DNA of 6,718 bases from an uncultured Collinsella sp. (GTDB lineage: Bacteria > Actinomycetota > Coriobacteriia > Coriobacteriales > Coriobacteriaceae), in the NCBI GenBank assembly GCA_902465465.1, contig CABQNF010000056.1, forward strand, positions 1-6,718. The letters run 5' to 3'. Made by a program: the position numbers and the translations under genes. Below the pieces are notes generated by a model. The model saw nothing but the letters and a program-made list of their open reading frames with translations, did no database searches and was not told where the DNA came from. Positions 5,041-6,718 of the stretch are shown one piece after another. Position 1 is the first letter of the stretch. Each line of letters opens with the position of its first letter.

Positions 5041-6718
5041 TACGCCACCGGCACCTCGCCGGTAGCCAGAATCTGCTCGAGTGCGTCCTCGTCCAGCACG
5101 GGCACACCCAGCTGCTCAGCCTTGGTGAGCTTGGAGCCCGCTTTGGGGCCGGCGACCAGATAGCTCGTCTTCTTTGACACACTGCCCGAAACCTTGGCGC
5201 CGAGCACCTTGAGCGCCGCGCCTGCCTCGTCGCGCGTGCGGTTGACGAGCGTGCCGGTGAGCACGAAGGTCAGACCCGCGAGCGGCTGTGCGTCGGCGAG
5301 CTCGCCTGCCACGCCAGCGTCGGCTGCGGCTTGCGCATGAGCGGCACCCAAGTCGACCTCGAGCGACAGGCCCGCCTGGCGCAGGCGCTCCAGCACGGCA
5401 AGGTTCTCGGGCACGGCCAGGAACTGCTTGACGCTCGCCGCAATCTTGGGACCGATGCCCTCGCACTCGGCGATGTCCTCTTCGCTCGCCAAAATGAGCT
5501 TGTCAATCGACAGGAATCGCTCGGCGATGACCTCGCCCACACTCTTGCCCACGTGGCGGATGCCCAGGGCAAACAGCACGCGACCGAGCGGCTGGCTCTT
5601 GGACTTGTTGAGCTCGGCGACGATCTTTTCGGCCGTCTTGAGGCCCACCGGAATGGGATCGCCCTTCTTAACGCCCTTTTTGCTGTTAGAGCTGGCGTAC
5701 ACGCGCCCCGTGTCCAGGCCGGCAATGTTGTCGACTGTGAGCTGATAGAAATCCGCGACGTCGTGGATCAGGCCGGCGGCGATCATCTTGTCGACGATCT
5801 CGTCGCCCAGGCCGTCGACGTCCATGCAGCCGCGGCTCACCCAGTGGAGCAAGCGCTCCTTGAGCTGTGCGGGGCAATCGATGGAGACGCAACGGTAAGC
5901 GACCTCGCCATCCTCGTGGACAACGGGGCTGCCGCACACGGGGCAGACCTCGGGCATGTGCCAGTCGACCGAATCGACCGGGCGCTTGTCGAGCACCGGG
6001 CCCACAACCTCGGGGATTACGTCGCCCGCCTTGTGCACGATGATAGTGTCGCCCTCGCGCACGTTTTTGCGGCGGATCTCGTCGATGTTGTGCAGCGTGG
6101 CGCGCGCGATGGTGGAGCCGGCGACCGTCACCGGGTCGAACTCGGCGACCGGTGTGAGCACACCGGTGCGGCCCACCTGGATGCGAATTTCGCGCAGGAC
6201 GGTCTGCTTTTCCTCGGGCGGGAACTTAAAGGCGATGGCCCAGCGCGGCGCGCGGGCGGTAAAGCCCAGGTCGAGCTGTTGCTGGAAGCTGTCGACCTTT
6301 ACGACCACGCCGTCGATGTCGTAATCCAGGTCACCGCGATGTTCGAGCGCCTGGGCACAGAACTCGTGAACCTCGGCGGGTGTGGCGCAACGGGCAACGT
6401 TAGGGTTGACGCTGAAGCCGGCGCTACGCAGCCAATCGAGGAACTCGCGCTGGCTGTGGACATGCAGTGGGTCAGTATCGGCGATGGCATAGATAAAGGT
6501 GGCCAGGTCGCGGCGCGCCGTGACCTTGGGATCCTTTTGGCGCAGGCTGCCGGCGGCGGCGTTGCGCGGGTTGGCGAAGGGGTCGCGGCCCTCGGCATCG
6601 GCCTCTTCATTCAGACGAACAAAGCTGCCCTTGGGCATGTAGACCTCGCCGCGTACCTCAATGGTGCGCTCGCGGTCGGCGCCCATGTGGGCGAGCGCCG
6701 GCTCGGACAGGTGCATGG
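5040..6718 (-). CDS. ligA: NAD-dependent DNA ligase LigA, 5' end cut by window edge
   Basis: Seals nicks in DNA during replication and repair, using NAD as cofactor; essential in most bacteria. Counting from a Met codon at 6716, 558 residues are visible. That Met is internal: the NAD-binding domain Ia and the KxDG motif with the adenylated lysine should lie beyond the right edge, roughly 110-160 residues. Seen in order: the adenylation motif RGEVY (22-26) with ANPRNAAAGSLRQ (48-60), DYDIDGVVVK (131-140), RAPRWAIAFKFP (155-166), the OB fold from about 175 with VGRTGVLTPV, a four-cysteine zinc finger (Cys258, 261, 276, 281), helix-hairpin-helix repeats with LFALGIRHVG (381-390) and ECEGIGPKIAA (418-428), and a C-terminal BRCT domain (about 478-554). 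A Lys/Ser-rich insertion at about 335-358 lengthens the first hairpin region. The gene ends at TAA 5042-5040, overlapping the ATG of a small ORF. It is convergent with the MATE gene. Confidence 0.97.
   Translation of the reverse strand, partial: MHLSEPALAHMGADRERTIEVRGEVYMPKGSFVRLNEEADAEGRDPFANPRNAAAGSLRQKDPKVTARRDLATFIYAIADTDPLHVHSQREFLDWLRSAGFSVNPNVARCATPAEVHEFCAQALEHRGDLDYDIDGVVVKVDSFQQQLDLGFTARAPRWAIAFKFPPEEKQTVLREIRIQVGRTGVLTPVAEFDPVTVAGSTIARATLHNIDEIRRKNVREGDTIIVHKAGDVIPEVVGPVLDKRPVDSVDWHMPEVCPVCGSPVVHEDGEVAYRCVSIDCPAQLKERLLHWVSRGCMDVDGLGDEIVDKMIAAGLIHDVADFYQLTVDNIAGLDTGRVYASSNSKKGVKKGDPIPVGLKTAEKIVAELNKSKSQPLGRVLFALGIRHVGKSVGEVIAERFLSIDKLILASEEDIAECEGIGPKIAASVKQFLAVPENLAVLERLRQAGLSLEVDLGAAHAQAAADAGVAGELADAQPLAGLTFVLTGTLVNRTRDEAGAALKVLGAKVSGSVSKKTSYLVAGPKAGSKLTKAEQLGVPVLDEDALEQILATGEVPVA

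Noticed and set aside
6714..6716. Met codon at 6716 as the start of ligA
   Set aside because: The protein would lack the NAD-binding domain and the adenylated lysine motif, and it lies only two bases from the window edge. The true start is outside.

Overview
The window looks like a piece of chromosome from a high-GC, Gram-positive-like bacterium. Codons mostly end in C or G, and the proteins resemble those of Coriobacteriia such as Collinsella. That placement rests on codon use and remembered protein style, not on a database match. It holds four substantial genes, two of them cut by the window edges, plus one possible small gene and a compact regulatory region.

Layout: positions 1-3169, read on the minus strand, carry two overlapping genes for the halves of a heterodimeric ABC exporter. 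The upstream half (1340-3169) is complete, starts with GTG and has a degenerate ATPase site. The downstream half (1-1347) is cut just after its Walker A region by the left edge. Positions 3170-3427 are a 258-base divergent control region. It contains a good sigma-70 type promoter facing the ABC operon, a set of GAATA/TATTC repeats around it, and a promoter with a 19-base spacer filled by a dyad facing the other way, the arrangement used by MerR-family activators. Positions 3428-4774 on the plus strand encode a complete MATE-family efflux protein. Positions 4775-5039 are a convergent gap with no obvious T-tailed terminator, a coding-like fragment without a start codon, and a possible 59-residue minus-strand ORF whose ATG overlaps the stop of the next gene. 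Positions 5040-6718 on the minus strand carry most of ligA, the NAD-dependent DNA ligase, missing its N-terminal part beyond the right edge.

Functionally, two export systems of different energy type (ATP-driven ABC and ion-gradient-driven MATE) are transcribed divergently from one short control region. Drug or metabolite efflux is the likely shared theme, with the MATE gene probably induced by an unseen MerR-type regulator encoded elsewhere. ligA is a housekeeping replication and repair gene with no evident functional link. No RNA gene, insertion sequence, CRISPR array or prophage signal was seen. The most interesting points are the MerR-like promoter, the repeat cluster over the ABC promoter, and the small ORF behind ligA.
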